Source of the DNA: Limnobacter parvus
Lineage (GTDB): Bacteria > Pseudomonadota > Gammaproteobacteria > Burkholderiales > Burkholderiaceae_B
Length of the DNA stretch: 64,000 bases
NCBI RefSeq assembly: GCF_024623725.1
Contig: NZ_JANKHG010000018.1
Coordinates: 124,001 to 188,000, forward strand
Reading direction: 5' to 3'
Position numbers and translations under genes: made by a program. Positions 26,639 to 35,670 of the stretch are shown here, one piece after another (the stretch's first letter is position 1; each line of letters starts with the position of its first letter). The notes beneath the pieces are model-generated. The model had not been told where the DNA came from, did no database searches, and saw only the letters and a list, made by a program, of their open reading frames with translations.

Positions 26639-27349
26639 ATGCAAACACACCACATTGAACAAATATTGAACCGGGGTAGGTGGTTCGCCAAGTTACCGGT
26701 CAACCTTCAACAGGCTTTGGTAAAACAGGGCGTACTGCGGCAATTTCAGAGCGGGCAACGCCTGTTTTCTCGGGGCGATTGCGCAGACGGGCTGTATGCC
26801 GTTTTAAACGGTTCCGTGCAGATTGTGGGGGCCAGCAAACATGGTGCCGACGACAAACACGTAATTTTGACCCTGATCGACTCGCCCGACTGGTTCGGCG
26901 AAATTTGCCTGTTCGACCGTCAACCGCGCACGCACGACGCACTGGCCGACGGTCCAGCCACCATACTTCATGTACGCCAAGCCTTGCTCGACCAATTAAT
27001 TGCAGAAAACCCCAACTACTGGCGGGAATTTGGTTTGTTGTTAACCCAGAAAGTGCGATTAATTTTTAGCGCCATTGAAGACGCGGCGCTATTGCCCACA
27101 CACACACGCCTTGCGCGCAGGCTGCTTCAAATGGCCGAAGGTTACGGCATTCGGTCTGACAGCAGCACCATCAGTGCCCGCACACTGCATGTGTCACAAG
27201 AGAAATTGTCGGCCATGCTTTCCATTTCCCGCCAAACCGTGAACCAGATGCTTAAAGAACTGGAACATGACGGTCTGCTGCAGTTGGGAAGGGGCAATAT
27301 TGAAATTCTGAATTTGGAAGGTTTGAAAGCGAAAGCGCAGGTATCGTAG
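26639..27349 (+). CDS. Crp/Fnr-family transcriptional regulator
   Basis: A 236-residue regulator with an N-terminal cyclic-nucleotide-binding-type domain (RQFQSGQRLFSRGDCADGLYAVLNGSVQIV, DSPDWFGEICLFD) and a C-terminal winged helix (LHVSQEKLSAMLSISRQTVNQMLKELEHDGLL). The FNR iron-sulfur cysteine arrangement is absent, so it is not an oxygen-sensing FNR; the ligand is unknown. An AGGAG lies unusually far (about 14 bases) upstream, separated by a run of nine A residues just before the ATG, which may lower or modulate translation. Ends at a bidirectional terminator. Confidence 0.9.
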   Translation: MQTHHIEQILNRGRWFAKLPVNLQQALVKQGVLRQFQSGQRLFSRGDCADGLYAVLNGSVQIVGASKHGADDKHVILTLIDSPDWFGEICLFDRQPRTHDALADGPATILHVRQALLDQLIAENPNYWREFGLLLTQKVRLIFSAIEDAALLPTHTRLARRLLQMAEGYGIRSDSSTISARTLHVSQEKLSAMLSISRQTVNQMLKELEHDGLLQLGRGNIEILNLEGLKAKAQVS

Positions 27350-27372
27350 ACAACCCAATCTTGATAAACCAA

Positions 27373-27403
27373 AAAAACGGGCCAGAAAAGCTGGCCCGTT
27401 TTT
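27373..27403. terminator. Bidirectional terminator
   Basis: Stem ACGGGCCAG-AAAAG-CTGGCCCGT with seven A on the left and five T on the right. It serves the convergent Crp-family and DUF4394 genes. Confidence 0.92.
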
Positions 27404-27427
27404 CATTTGTAAAGCTGAACAGTTGAC

Positions 27428-29341
27428 TTAGTTTGCGATCGTGATGTCAAACAAAGCGGCTGTGTCGGTGGTGCCAGTTCCAAACTGACCAACAGTAGTC
27501 AACACCGGAGCAACAGAACCCTGTGTAATGTTCACATTGAACACCGAGTATGGGCCGCTGTTCATCGATCTGGCGACCAAGTAACGAAGGCCGTTATCAC
27601 CACCGAAAATATCCAAACCGCTCAAGTCGTTGAATGCTGCCTGATCAACACCAACTGGCGGGGTTGCACCGTTAGAGACATTGCTCAAAGGTGTACGCAG
27701 GTTCTTCAAACCACTGTAGTTGCCAGCAGTCACAACCTCACCCATCATCGGATCAGCGTTAACGGGCAAATTGAAAAGTTCAAGCAAGCGGTTGCTGGTT
27801 GCATCCGAAACGATCAATCGTGGAGCTGGAATTACACGAGCCGGCGCTCCGGCTGGGCGTGCTGGGCGGGTCACGCTGTTGGCATAGGCAATCCCGTAAA
27901 GCCCGAAGTCAACAGCTGGAACTTCTGCCGGTGCAAAGCGAACGTCAGGATCCGTTGCTGCCACGCCGGCCATTGCATTGTCTGCATCCAGTCGAACACC
28001 AGGAATACGGTAGTTATTCGTTGCTGCACCAGTTTCCGTCGCACCGATGATACGTAGGGCATCAAAAGTAGCGGAAGCGGCAACCGTGGTGTTGAAGTCG
28101 ATGCTGTAAGCTTTCGTGTTTGGCGCCATTGCAGCGACGCCATCCCGAATGGCTTGGCCGACAGGATTCGCGATGGCCACAACCAAAGTTGCTTCACCGG
28201 TTTCACGGTCAATTGTGTAAATGTTGGCTTCGCTGGTCAAAGCGTAAATTTTACGATCGAACGGACGGAAATCAATTGACAGCACGCGCTCACCGGCTTC
28301 CAGACCGGTAATGTCGGCCACTTCGGGCGCCACGTTGGGAGTCCTCGCTGGTACAGATGCCAAAGACTGGGTACCCATTCCTGCCGGGTCACCATTCAAA
28401 CCCACCACTACAGGTGCCAGGTCAGCACCACGTGGCAACAGTGTCATGCCCACAACCACATCCGATAAATTAAGCGTTCCCAATTCCACGGCAGCCAAAG
28501 GGTTGAGGGACATAGGGTTTTCTGGGATGGGAAGCACGGCGGCTTCTGTACCATCGGCATCAAAGGGGATATCGATTTCGTAGAATTTGGTGGTACCGCC
28601 AATTGTCATGATGGCGTAACCGAGGTTGTTGAAACCGTCGATATCAAAAGCTACATCAGACTCAATCGTTGCGCCCATCGGCAAAGTGACCAAACTGGCC
28701 ACATCTTCGGTTACGCCAGCATTGAATGCGCGGGCAGCAGTGCCTTGGCGTACCAGCTTGTTGCGCGCAGCATCAATGTTGAACATGCGCACGTTCAGGG
28801 TACCGTCAAAACTGTTGGTGTATGCAGCAGCGTCTCCGTCGACTGAGGAGCCACTCAGTGCAGTGAAAGCAGTGGCTGTGCCAGCAGTGGGGTTAACCAC
28901 AAGGTTCTGACCTTGATCACTAATTACGCGCAGGCCATCTACCTGGGCATTGAAGTCCACACCAAATGATGCGCCGCTCAAAGCCACTCCCAGATTTGTC
29001 CCAACGAGCGTCAATGTGTTGGTGTCTTCGTTCAAGGTGTAAAGGCGACCGGTGTTGGTCATGTCCTGTTTGGTCAGAACATAAACCGTGCTGTTTCTGG
29101 GGCGCAGATCCATGCCAACAACTTCTTCAGTATTGGCATCGACAAAACCAGTTAGAGCCGCGTTCTTCAAAATCGTGGCTGGTGCAGTGCGATTGAACCC
29201 AATTAGCCGGTTGTCATCAGTGATCAGAAGCACATCGGCTTCGTCCGGTGCTGCAACAATTGAGTTGTCGTCGTCCAGAAAACAGCCGCCCAGCAGAGTT
29301 GCCGAGATTGCAATTGTGATCGTTTTATTTTTAAAAGACAT
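27428..29341 (-). CDS. DUF4394 lipoprotein
   Basis: About 637 residues. Lipoprotein signal with lipobox LLGGC, then two copies of a beta-propeller-like DUF4394 region: one near residues 40-270 (LITDDNRLIGFNRTAPATILKNAALTGFV, VVGMDLRPRNSTVYVLT, YTLNEDTNTLTLVG) and one near 370-500 (VLSIDFRPFDRKIYALTSEANIYTIDRETGEATLV, YSIDFNTT). Function unknown. The ATG behind AGAGGG is used as start. It is 113 bp downstream of an ECF sigma/anti-sigma pair on the same strand, and could be a member of that regulon; anti-sigma-controlled genes are often adjacent, but no promoter match was established. Confidence 0.82.
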   Translation of the reverse strand: MSFKNKTITIAISATLLGGCFLDDDNSIVAAPDEADVLLITDDNRLIGFNRTAPATILKNAALTGFVDANTEEVVGMDLRPRNSTVYVLTKQDMTNTGRLYTLNEDTNTLTLVGTNLGVALSGASFGVDFNAQVDGLRVISDQGQNLVVNPTAGTATAFTALSGSSVDGDAAAYTNSFDGTLNVRMFNIDAARNKLVRQGTAARAFNAGVTEDVASLVTLPMGATIESDVAFDIDGFNNLGYAIMTIGGTTKFYEIDIPFDADGTEAAVLPIPENPMSLNPLAAVELGTLNLSDVVVGMTLLPRGADLAPVVVGLNGDPAGMGTQSLASVPARTPNVAPEVADITGLEAGERVLSIDFRPFDRKIYALTSEANIYTIDRETGEATLVVAIANPVGQAIRDGVAAMAPNTKAYSIDFNTTVAASATFDALRIIGATETGAATNNYRIPGVRLDADNAMAGVAATDPDVRFAPAEVPAVDFGLYGIAYANSVTRPARPAGAPARVIPAPRLIVSDATSNRLLELFNLPVNADPMMGEVVTAGNYSGLKNLRTPLSNVSNGATPPVGVDQAAFNDLSGLDIFGGDNGLRYLVARSMNSGPYSVFNVNITQGSVAPVLTTVGQFGTGTTDTAALFDITIAN

Positions 29342-29454
29342 GTTGTATCCCTCTGAAGTTACCAAATACGTAGGGGCAAATAGCTCCTAATCATCAAGCA
29401 ACTCCAAAGTAGGCTTTTTGGATGCAATTTTGACAATATGATTCAATTGATAAA

Positions 29455-30162
29455 CTATTTCAACGCCACCGCATTGCCAATAAACATGATTTCACCCGAT
29501 GGCTGATTGCCCAAAGGCGAGCCACCGGCAGGTTCCAGCGTAACTTCGAACAACTGTTTTTCAACCAGATCGGGCAGCTTGTCAGCACGCACCACCATGG
29601 GCTTGCCCCACTCCATCAAACCCAGTGATGTAGGCGCTGGGTCATTGGGTGCCTTAGTCCACAACTGCAAGGTTTTGCCCATGTTGGCGGGGTTGCCTTC
29701 AATGGGCAAATTGCCGATTTGGTACACACGAATGGTGTCGTCTGCCATGGCCTCAACAAGCCATTCAGTGGTTTTGTCCGGGCTTTTCATTACGGCCACA
29801 TAACGGGGTGCATCGCTTGCGCCTTGGCTAGCGCCCAGCAATTGAACACCCAACACCACCACGGCCGCACTGGCAGCCACAGCCCAACCTTTCCACAACC
29901 ATGCCAATGGCGATGCGTTGCCTGCAGTATTGGCCTTGGCAACTGATTGGTCCACCTTGGCCCATACGCGCGGGTTCACCGGCTCTTGGTCAAGCTTTTG
30001 CGACATGGCAGCGAAGTGTTCAGTCCAGCTTTTTACTTCCAAGGCCAACTCGGGTTCTTGACTTAAGCGCTGCTCGAAGTCGAAACGCTCGGCGTCTGTC
30101 ATTACGCCGAGCACGTACTCGCCAGCCTCGATAATTCGGGCTTCTGCCTGTGTCTCTGTCAT
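29455..30162 (-). CDS. RskA-type anti-sigma factor
   Basis: About 235 residues. N-terminal sigma-binding helical region (ARIIEAGEYVLGVMTDAERFDFEQRLSQEPELALEV), one membrane helix (about 85-108, WAVAASAAVVVLGVQLL), and a periplasmic RskA C-terminal domain (AVMKSPDKTTEWLVEAM, TSLGLMEWGKPMVV, FEVTLEPAGGSPLGNQPSGEIMFIG). The ATG behind AAGGAG is chosen and overlaps the sigma stop as ATGA. It should hold the ECF sigma factor at the membrane until an unidentified signal. Confidence 0.88.
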   Translation of the reverse strand: MTETQAEARIIEAGEYVLGVMTDAERFDFEQRLSQEPELALEVKSWTEHFAAMSQKLDQEPVNPRVWAKVDQSVAKANTAGNASPLAWLWKGWAVAASAAVVVLGVQLLGASQGASDAPRYVAVMKSPDKTTEWLVEAMADDTIRVYQIGNLPIEGNPANMGKTLQLWTKAPNDPAPTSLGLMEWGKPMVVRADKLPDLVEKQLFEVTLEPAGGSPLGNQPSGEIMFIGNAVALK

Positions 30163-30707
30163 GACAAACACTCCTTCAATTTCAATAATCCGCGCCGTAT
30201 CCAGCTTTTGACGCTGCCCAGCGGCGAATCCAGTCGTTGAGCAATCTGCTCGTGTGTATAACCATCTACGAATGCAAGCACAATGGCATTGCGTTTGGTT
30301 TCATCCAATTTGCCAAGGCAAGCACTCAGTTTGTCTGCTTCCTGGGCGAGCTCCTGATTGTCGGTGGTCGACAATTCCGGCACATCGTGGTCTTCGGAAG
30401 ACACCTCCATCATGCGTTTGCGCACTGAATTTAACGCCTGATTGCGCACCACCGTGTACACCCATCCTCGGGCTGACCCCAACGCTGGGGAATAAAGTCG
30501 CGAGCGATTCCATACTTTGACCATGGCATCATGAAGCACCTCTTCGGCCAATTCACGACGCTTTACGATTCGGTATGCCACTGCGAACAACCAACGGCTG
30601 TCTCGGGCATAAATGGCTTGCAAAGCGAATTTCTCGCCCCGCGCGCACGCTAGTAAAGCGGCCTCGTAATCAAACTCACTCGGATCTGGAGAATTTTTTT
30701 CGGTCAC
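30159..30707 (-). CDS. ECF RNA polymerase sigma factor (SigK-like)
   Basis: About 182 residues with sigma regions 2 and 4 only: region 2 ALQAIYARDSRWLFAVAYRIVKRRELAEEVLHDAMVKVWNRS and region 4 LDETKRNAIVLAFVDGYTHEQIAQRLDSPLGSVKSWIRRGLLKL. I choose the GTG before TEKNSPDPSEF, with AAGAG upstream; a TTG at 30755 would add 16 hydrophobic residues. Translationally coupled to the anti-sigma gene. Pairing with an RskA-type anti-sigma matches the SigK group. Confidence 0.88.
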   Translation of the reverse strand: MTEKNSPDPSEFDYEAALLACARGEKFALQAIYARDSRWLFAVAYRIVKRRELAEEVLHDAMVKVWNRSRLYSPALGSARGWVYTVVRNQALNSVRKRMMEVSSEDHDVPELSTTDNQELAQEADKLSACLGKLDETKRNAIVLAFVDGYTHEQIAQRLDSPLGSVKSWIRRGLLKLKECLS

Positions 30708-30799
30708 GTTAACACTACTCTTTGCAAGGCAAAACAGATGCAAAAAAAGGGGCAAATACTGCCTTGCCCCCCGCCTGGGTTACTTGAGAAGAAGCTGAA

Positions 30800-31330
30800 T
30801 CAATCCTCAAGCATCGCTCGCAGCATCCAGGCAGTTTTCTCGTGAATGTCCATACGTTGCGTCAACAAGTCTGCTGATGGTTGATCATCACCAGCCTCAA
30901 TGATCGGAAAAATTTCACGTGCAGTGCGGGCGATGGCCTCATGGCCTTTGGCCAGAATTTCCACCATTTCCATGGCCTTGGGTGGCTTGGCGGGCGCGTC
31001 TTTCAAGGTGCTTAACTTGGCAAACTCGGCATACGAACCCGGTGCATGAAAACCCAACGCGCGAATGCGCTCAGCAATGGGGTCCACTGCATTCCACATT
31101 TCGGTGTACTGACCCATGAACATGGTGTGCAGGGTATTAAACATTTTGCCCGTCACATTCCAGTGGAAATTGTGGGTGGTCAGGTAAAGGGTATAAGTTT
31201 CTGCCAACAAGCGGCTTAAAGCCTGCGCAATTGCGGCGCGCTTGGCATCGGGAATACCGATGTTGATGGAAGGCATGTCTGGCTTCTTGGTTGAGACCTT
31301 GATTGAAGCCTTGGTTGTGGATTTTGTCAT
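30800..31330 (-). CDS. dps: Dps-family ferritin-like DNA/iron protection protein
   Basis: About 176 residues of the Dps family: 12-mers that oxidise iron with peroxide and store it. Ferroxidase ligands lie in TTHNFHWNVTGKMFNTLHTMFMGQYTEMW and WNAVDPIAERIRALG; the C-terminus RMDIHEKTAWMLRAMLED is typical. The lysine-rich N-terminal tail (MTKSTTKASIKVSTKK) may bind DNA as in E. coli Dps. The ATG is chosen 8 bases after AGGAG; the upstream GTG would add three residues. Confidence 0.93.
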   Translation of the reverse strand: MTKSTTKASIKVSTKKPDMPSINIGIPDAKRAAIAQALSRLLAETYTLYLTTHNFHWNVTGKMFNTLHTMFMGQYTEMWNAVDPIAERIRALGFHAPGSYAEFAKLSTLKDAPAKPPKAMEMVEILAKGHEAIARTAREIFPIIEAGDDQPSADLLTQRMDIHEKTAWMLRAMLED

Positions 31331-31357
31331 CGAACACACTCCTATGTCATTAATACA

Positions 31358-32491
31358 TCACTGACCCAAGGGGTTGGAAATAGTTGCCACCCCATTGATG
31401 TGTACGGAACCAAAATACAGTTTGCCATTAAACGGCGTGACCTGCGTGATGTAGTAATAATAATCACCGGCCTTTTGCGCCTGCAGGTTAGCGATTACAG
31501 TGCCTTGCGGGTTAATGGCCAAGGCCATCGCATGGGGTTTGATGGGAAACTCGACATGATTCAGTAACTTGGCCATGGCTTTGCGCAATGCCGGTTTGTC
31601 GGCCAGTGAGTCCAGCAAAGGGTCGCGAAGGCTGGGAATGGCCAGCCAGTAATTGCCATCGGCATCGGTGCGAATGTTGTCTGGAAAGCCGGGCAAACTG
31701 TCGATGAACACATCGCTGGTACCCGCCTTGTCGCCCTCTAGCCAGTACCGAATAATTTGGTAATCAGCAGTTTCGGTCATCAACAAATAATCGCCTTCTT
31801 TTGACAAGGTAACGCCATTGGCGAACTGCAAACCACTGAGCAAGGTTTTGGTTTCACCGGTTTGAAAGTCGTATTGCAACAAGCGGCCGTTGCCTGCATG
31901 TTCAAGCACATCCAGTACATAATTGTTCAAATCGAACTTGCTGGACGCATCGGAAAAGTAGGCGTATCGGCCATCAGCACTTACCGCAACATCGTCCACA
32001 AACCTGAAAGGCAAACCCTCTGATTCTGTGGAAAGCACTGTAGTTTCACCTTGCAGGCTTACTTTCAACAAACCCTTGATTGCGTCTGCAACCACCAGGA
32101 ACCCTTCGGGGTGAAACACCATGCCCAATGGGCGCCCCTTGGTATTTGAAATCAAATCGAAAGGAGTGGTTTGCGGGCTCTTTTGTGGGCCATCAAGAAC
32201 CTGCATTTTTTCAGGATCAAACCGAACAATTTCGCCTGTGTTCATGCCGGTGTACAGCAGGCCATCTGGCCCGGGTGCAATCGACTCGGGTTGCAGCAGG
32301 TTGTAGGTGCCAAACACTTGTGCATCTTTCAACAGATCGTTGTTGGCGTATGGGCCCGATGTCAGGCTGGGCATGGGTGGCGGGTTCCAGGCCACGGGCT
32401 CGGCTTTGGTAGTACCAAACACCAATACACCGCCAATGATCAGCAGGGGCAGCAAAACTGCCGCAATCAAAAGTTTGCCCAAAGCTTGCAT
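31358..32491 (-). CDS. Strictosidine synthase-like/SMP-30 beta-propeller protein
   Basis: A 377-residue six-bladed propeller with one N-terminal membrane anchor (about residues 5-26). The FVDDVAVSADGRYAYFSDASSKFDLNN and GLQFANGVTLSKEGDYLLMTETADYQIIRYWL blocks and LPGFPDNIRTDADGNYWLAIP are diagnostic of the strictosidine synthase/APMAP family. In bacteria these act as periplasmic esterases or lactonases of unknown substrate. It is divergent from the acyl-CoA dehydrogenase gene at 32576 and may share its control region (84 bp). Confidence 0.86.
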   Translation of the reverse strand: MQALGKLLIAAVLLPLLIIGGVLVFGTTKAEPVAWNPPPMPSLTSGPYANNDLLKDAQVFGTYNLLQPESIAPGPDGLLYTGMNTGEIVRFDPEKMQVLDGPQKSPQTTPFDLISNTKGRPLGMVFHPEGFLVVADAIKGLLKVSLQGETTVLSTESEGLPFRFVDDVAVSADGRYAYFSDASSKFDLNNYVLDVLEHAGNGRLLQYDFQTGETKTLLSGLQFANGVTLSKEGDYLLMTETADYQIIRYWLEGDKAGTSDVFIDSLPGFPDNIRTDADGNYWLAIPSLRDPLLDSLADKPALRKAMAKLLNHVEFPIKPHAMALAINPQGTVIANLQAQKAGDYYYYITQVTPFNGKLYFGSVHINGVATISNPLGQ

Positions 32492-32575
32492 GTTGTTGAC
32501 ACCTTATCTTTTCCGATAGCATGGATGATATCGGAGGAAACAAGCCGAACCTCAAAAACATTCAGGAGACAAGCT

Positions 32576-33805
32576 GTGAATTTTGAGCCCAGCGCAAAAG
32601 CGCAAGACTTTGTAAAGCGCGTTCGCGCCTTCATGAAAAACGAAATTGCCCCGCTTGAGGCGGCTTACTGGGACAAAATTGAAGCCCAGTGCAATGGCCG
32701 TGAATGGGTGAACTGGCGCATTCCACCCGAAATGGAAGCCTTGAAAAGCAAGGCACGCGAAGCAGGTTTGTGGAATATGTTTCTGCCCGACGACACACTG
32801 GGTGCAGGACTAAGCACCATGGAATATGCGCTGGTGGCCGAAGAAACCGGTCGCAGCCTGATGGCCCCTGAAGTGTTCAACTGCAACGCGCCCGACACCG
32901 GCAACATGGAAGTGCTGTGGAAATACGGCAGCGAAGCACAAAAAAAAGAATGGCTTGAGCCTCTGCTTGCTGGAGAAATTCGATCAGTATTTTGCATGAC
33001 TGAACCTGATGTGGCCAGCAGCGACGCCACCAATATGCAAGCCACCGCCACACTGGAAGGTGATGAAGTAGTGATTAATGGCACCAAGTGGTGGAGCAGC
33101 GGCATTGGCGACCCACGCGCAAAAATTTCAATCGTGATGGCCCGCACTGAAAATGCCGATGCAGACCGCCACCACCAGCACACCATGGTGCTGGTGCCCT
33201 TGAACACGCCTGGAGTCACCATAAAACGCATGTTGCCCGTGTTCGGCACTTACGATGAACCGCACGGCCACGGCGAAGTGGAATTCAACAATGTGCGTGT
33301 GCCATTAAGTAATGTAATTGCTGGTTTGGGCAAAGGCTTCGAGATTGCGCAAGGTCGACTGGGACCAGGCCGCATTCACCACTGCATGCGCTGTATTGGC
33401 GCCGCCGAAGAGTCGCTGGATTTGATGATCAAGCGCGGCATTTCCCGCGTTGCTTTTGGCAAACCGCTGATTAATTTGGGCGGCAATCGCGAACGCGTGG
33501 CCGAAGCGCGCTTGGCGATTGACCAAGCCCGCTTGTTGACCCTGTATGCAGCATGGAAACTGGACCAGGTCGGCGCGCTGGGCGCCATGACCGAGATTGC
33601 GGCCATCAAGGTGGTGGCACCCAATGTGCTTGAACAGGTGGTGGACATGGCGATTCAAATGCACGGTGGCGCAGGTGTTAGCCGCGACACGCCGCTTTCC
33701 GGCTTCTACATTCAGGCGCGTAGCCTGCGCCTGGCCGATGGCCCGGACGAGGTGCACAAAGGCGTGATTGCCCGCATTGAAATGATGAAGCGGGGTTTCA
33801 AGTAA
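32576..33805 (+). CDS. Acyl-CoA dehydrogenase, ACAD10/11 or LvaC type
   Basis: A 409-residue FAD-dependent enzyme. Blocks: FCMTEPDVASSDATNMQATA (FAD-binding), WWSSGIGDPRAKISIVMART, GPGRIHHCMRCIGAAEESLDLM and the C-terminal MHGGAGVSRDTPLSGFYIQARSLRLADGPDEVHKGVIAR. These match the ACAD11-like subgroup. GTG start seven bases after AGGAG. The next gene, sharing one base (TAATG), is an aminoglycoside-kinase-like phosphotransferase. In the Pseudomonas levulinate pathway LvaA (kinase) and LvaC (dehydrogenase-like) together move the hydroxyl of 4-hydroxyacyl-CoA via a phospho-intermediate; eukaryotic ACAD10/11 fuse the two parts. An equivalent role is likely. Confidence 0.9.
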   Translation: MNFEPSAKAQDFVKRVRAFMKNEIAPLEAAYWDKIEAQCNGREWVNWRIPPEMEALKSKAREAGLWNMFLPDDTLGAGLSTMEYALVAEETGRSLMAPEVFNCNAPDTGNMEVLWKYGSEAQKKEWLEPLLAGEIRSVFCMTEPDVASSDATNMQATATLEGDEVVINGTKWWSSGIGDPRAKISIVMARTENADADRHHQHTMVLVPLNTPGVTIKRMLPVFGTYDEPHGHGEVEFNNVRVPLSNVIAGLGKGFEIAQGRLGPGRIHHCMRCIGAAEESLDLMIKRGISRVAFGKPLINLGGNRERVAEARLAIDQARLLTLYAAWKLDQVGALGAMTEIAAIKVVAPNVLEQVVDMAIQMHGGAGVSRDTPLSGFYIQARSLRLADGPDEVHKGVIARIEMMKRGFK

Positions 33806-34872
33806 TGACTGATTCCGTGCTTGATACAGGCTCATCGGTTCGGAAAGGCGAGGAACTGAACACCGATGTGGTCACAGGCTGGTTGCGTACGCAAGGTTTA
33901 ACACTGAGCGACACACCCGAACTCACGCAGTTTTCCGGTGGTGCGTCAAACTGGACTTACCGCTTGAAATACCCGGAAGCGGACTTGATTTTGCGCCGCC
34001 CACCCAAGGGCACCAAAGCCAAAGGTGCACACGACATGGGCCGCGAGTTTCGCATTCAAAGCCTGTTAAAACCCGTGTACCCTTATGTGCCGAATATGGT
34101 GGGCCATTGTGCCGATGAATCGTTGATTGGCAGCGAATTTTATGTGATGCACCGCATTGAAGGCATTATTCCGCGCAAGCACATGCCGCGCGGTGTTTCT
34201 CTGAGCAAAGAACAAGCACGTGAATTGAGCACCAACTTTCTGGACCGCTTCATCGAGCTTCACCAAATCGACATTCAAAGCAGTGGGTTGGATGTTTTGA
34301 GCAAAGGCCGTGGTTACACACGCCGCCAACTGGACGGGTGGAACCAGCGTTATGACAAAGCCAAAACCTGGAACGTGAGTTCATTCAAAAAAGTGCGCCA
34401 ATGGTTGAATACCAACTGCCCCGAAGACGTGAAGCTGTGCATGATTCACAACGACTGGCGGCTTGATAATGTGGTGTTAAACCCAAGTAACCCGACAGAA
34501 ATTATAGGTGCGCTGGACTGGGAATTGGCCACAGTGGGCGACCCCTTGATGGACCTGGGCAGTGTAATTACCTACTGGGTGCAAGGCGACGACAATTTCT
34601 TGATGAAAATGCTGCAACGCCAACCATCGAACTTGCCCGGCATGCTGACCCGTCAAGAAATGGTGGATTACTACCTGAAGAAAACTGGCATGCAGACCGA
34701 CAACTGGACTTTCTATGAAGTGTTTGGCCTGTTTAGAATTGCCGTAATTGCACAGCAAATTTATTACCGCTACCACCACAAGCAAACCCGCAACCCAGCG
34801 TTCAAAAACTTCTGGATTATGGTGAATTACTTCGATTGGCGCTGCAAATCGTTGATCAAAAAATTAGGTTAA
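33805..34872 (+). CDS. Acyl-CoA-linked phosphotransferase (APH family, LvaA-like)
   Basis: A 355-residue kinase of the aminoglycoside phosphotransferase/choline kinase fold. N-lobe: LTQFSGGASNWTYRLKYPEADLILRRPP; catalytic loop CMIHNDWRLDNVVLNP with the Asp base; metal-binding segment ALDWELATVGDPLMDLGSVITYW. These match the kinase half of ACAD10/11 and LvaA, which phosphorylates the hydroxyl of 4-hydroxyacyl-CoA. Translationally coupled to the dehydrogenase. Not an antibiotic-resistance gene by context. Confidence 0.9.
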   Translation: MTDSVLDTGSSVRKGEELNTDVVTGWLRTQGLTLSDTPELTQFSGGASNWTYRLKYPEADLILRRPPKGTKAKGAHDMGREFRIQSLLKPVYPYVPNMVGHCADESLIGSEFYVMHRIEGIIPRKHMPRGVSLSKEQARELSTNFLDRFIELHQIDIQSSGLDVLSKGRGYTRRQLDGWNQRYDKAKTWNVSSFKKVRQWLNTNCPEDVKLCMIHNDWRLDNVVLNPSNPTEIIGALDWELATVGDPLMDLGSVITYWVQGDDNFLMKMLQRQPSNLPGMLTRQEMVDYYLKKTGMQTDNWTFYEVFGLFRIAVIAQQIYYRYHHKQTRNPAFKNFWIMVNYFDWRCKSLIKKLG

Positions 34873-34877
34873 TACGC

Positions 34878-35660
34878 ATGGGAACAATTTATTTGGTGCG
34901 CCACGGCCAAGCCAGTTTTGACAGTGCCGATTACGATCAACTTTCTGAGCTTGGACAGTTGCAAGCTGCACAACTGGGCGCATGGTTCAAGGCACGCAAA
35001 ATTAGACTACACGGCTTTTTCAGTGGCAGCATGAACAGGCATCTGCAAACCGCACAGGCCTTTGCCAGCACCTACGGCGTATTTAAGGAACCGGTGCAGC
35101 ATGCCGGTTTGAACGAGTACGACCATGAAGCCATTTTGCAAGCACTGATCGGCCAATACGATGAATCAGATGCATTTGAAAAACAGGTGATGCAGAACGC
35201 CGACCCACGCAAAGCCTTTCAGCAAATTTTCGAGAAAGCCATTGCACGCTGGGTTAGTGGTCAACACGATGCTGATTACCCGGAAAGCTGGGCCACATTT
35301 AAAACACGGGTCATGGCTGGTTTGGGTTCCGTTACCGCGCAGGCCATGCAACTTCGGCAAAGCACTGCTTCGAATTCAAGTTCAAGTTCTGCCAATGTGG
35401 TGGTGTTTACTTCCGGCGGACCAATCACGGTGGTCGCACAAAACCTGCTTCAACTGCCGGATGCCAATGCATTCAGTTTGAACTGGATGATCACCAATTG
35501 CAGCGTGAGCAAATTGTTGTTTGGGCAACGCGGAATCAGCCTGTCGAGTTTTAACGAACAGGCGCATTTCGAAGGCGAAATTGCGGGCGTGTTGGCAGAC
35601 CAAGCCAATGGGCTGGAGGCGTTTGCCACCAAACCCAATGGCCTGATTTCTTATCGGTAA
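34878..35660 (+). CDS. Histidine phosphatase superfamily protein
   Basis: A 260-residue phosphoglycerate-mutase-like protein. The catalytic histidine motif is IYLVRHGQASF at the very N-terminus, followed by LSELGQLQAAQLGAWF; the second His is not in the classic GGH motif, as the matching region reads VVVFTSGGPITVVAQNLL, which is usual for this bacterial subgroup. It starts 5 bp after the kinase gene, so it is in the same operon and may dephosphorylate a side product or intermediate of the dehydrogenase/kinase pair; that link is inference. The ATG before GTIYLVRHG is chosen. Confidence 0.88.
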   Translation: MGTIYLVRHGQASFDSADYDQLSELGQLQAAQLGAWFKARKIRLHGFFSGSMNRHLQTAQAFASTYGVFKEPVQHAGLNEYDHEAILQALIGQYDESDAFEKQVMQNADPRKAFQQIFEKAIARWVSGQHDADYPESWATFKTRVMAGLGSVTAQAMQLRQSTASNSSSSSANVVVFTSGGPITVVAQNLLQLPDANAFSLNWMITNCSVSKLLFGQRGISLSSFNEQAHFEGEIAGVLADQANGLEAFATKPNGLISYR

Positions 35661-35670
35661 AATTAAGCTT

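Noticed and set aside
26639-27349. FNR-type oxygen sensor
   Set aside because: The N-terminal cysteine cluster required for the [4Fe-4S] centre is missing.
33805-34872. Aminoglycoside resistance gene
   Set aside because: The kinase is coupled to an acyl-CoA dehydrogenase and has ACAD10/11-type motifs, so an acyl-CoA-linked role is far more likely.
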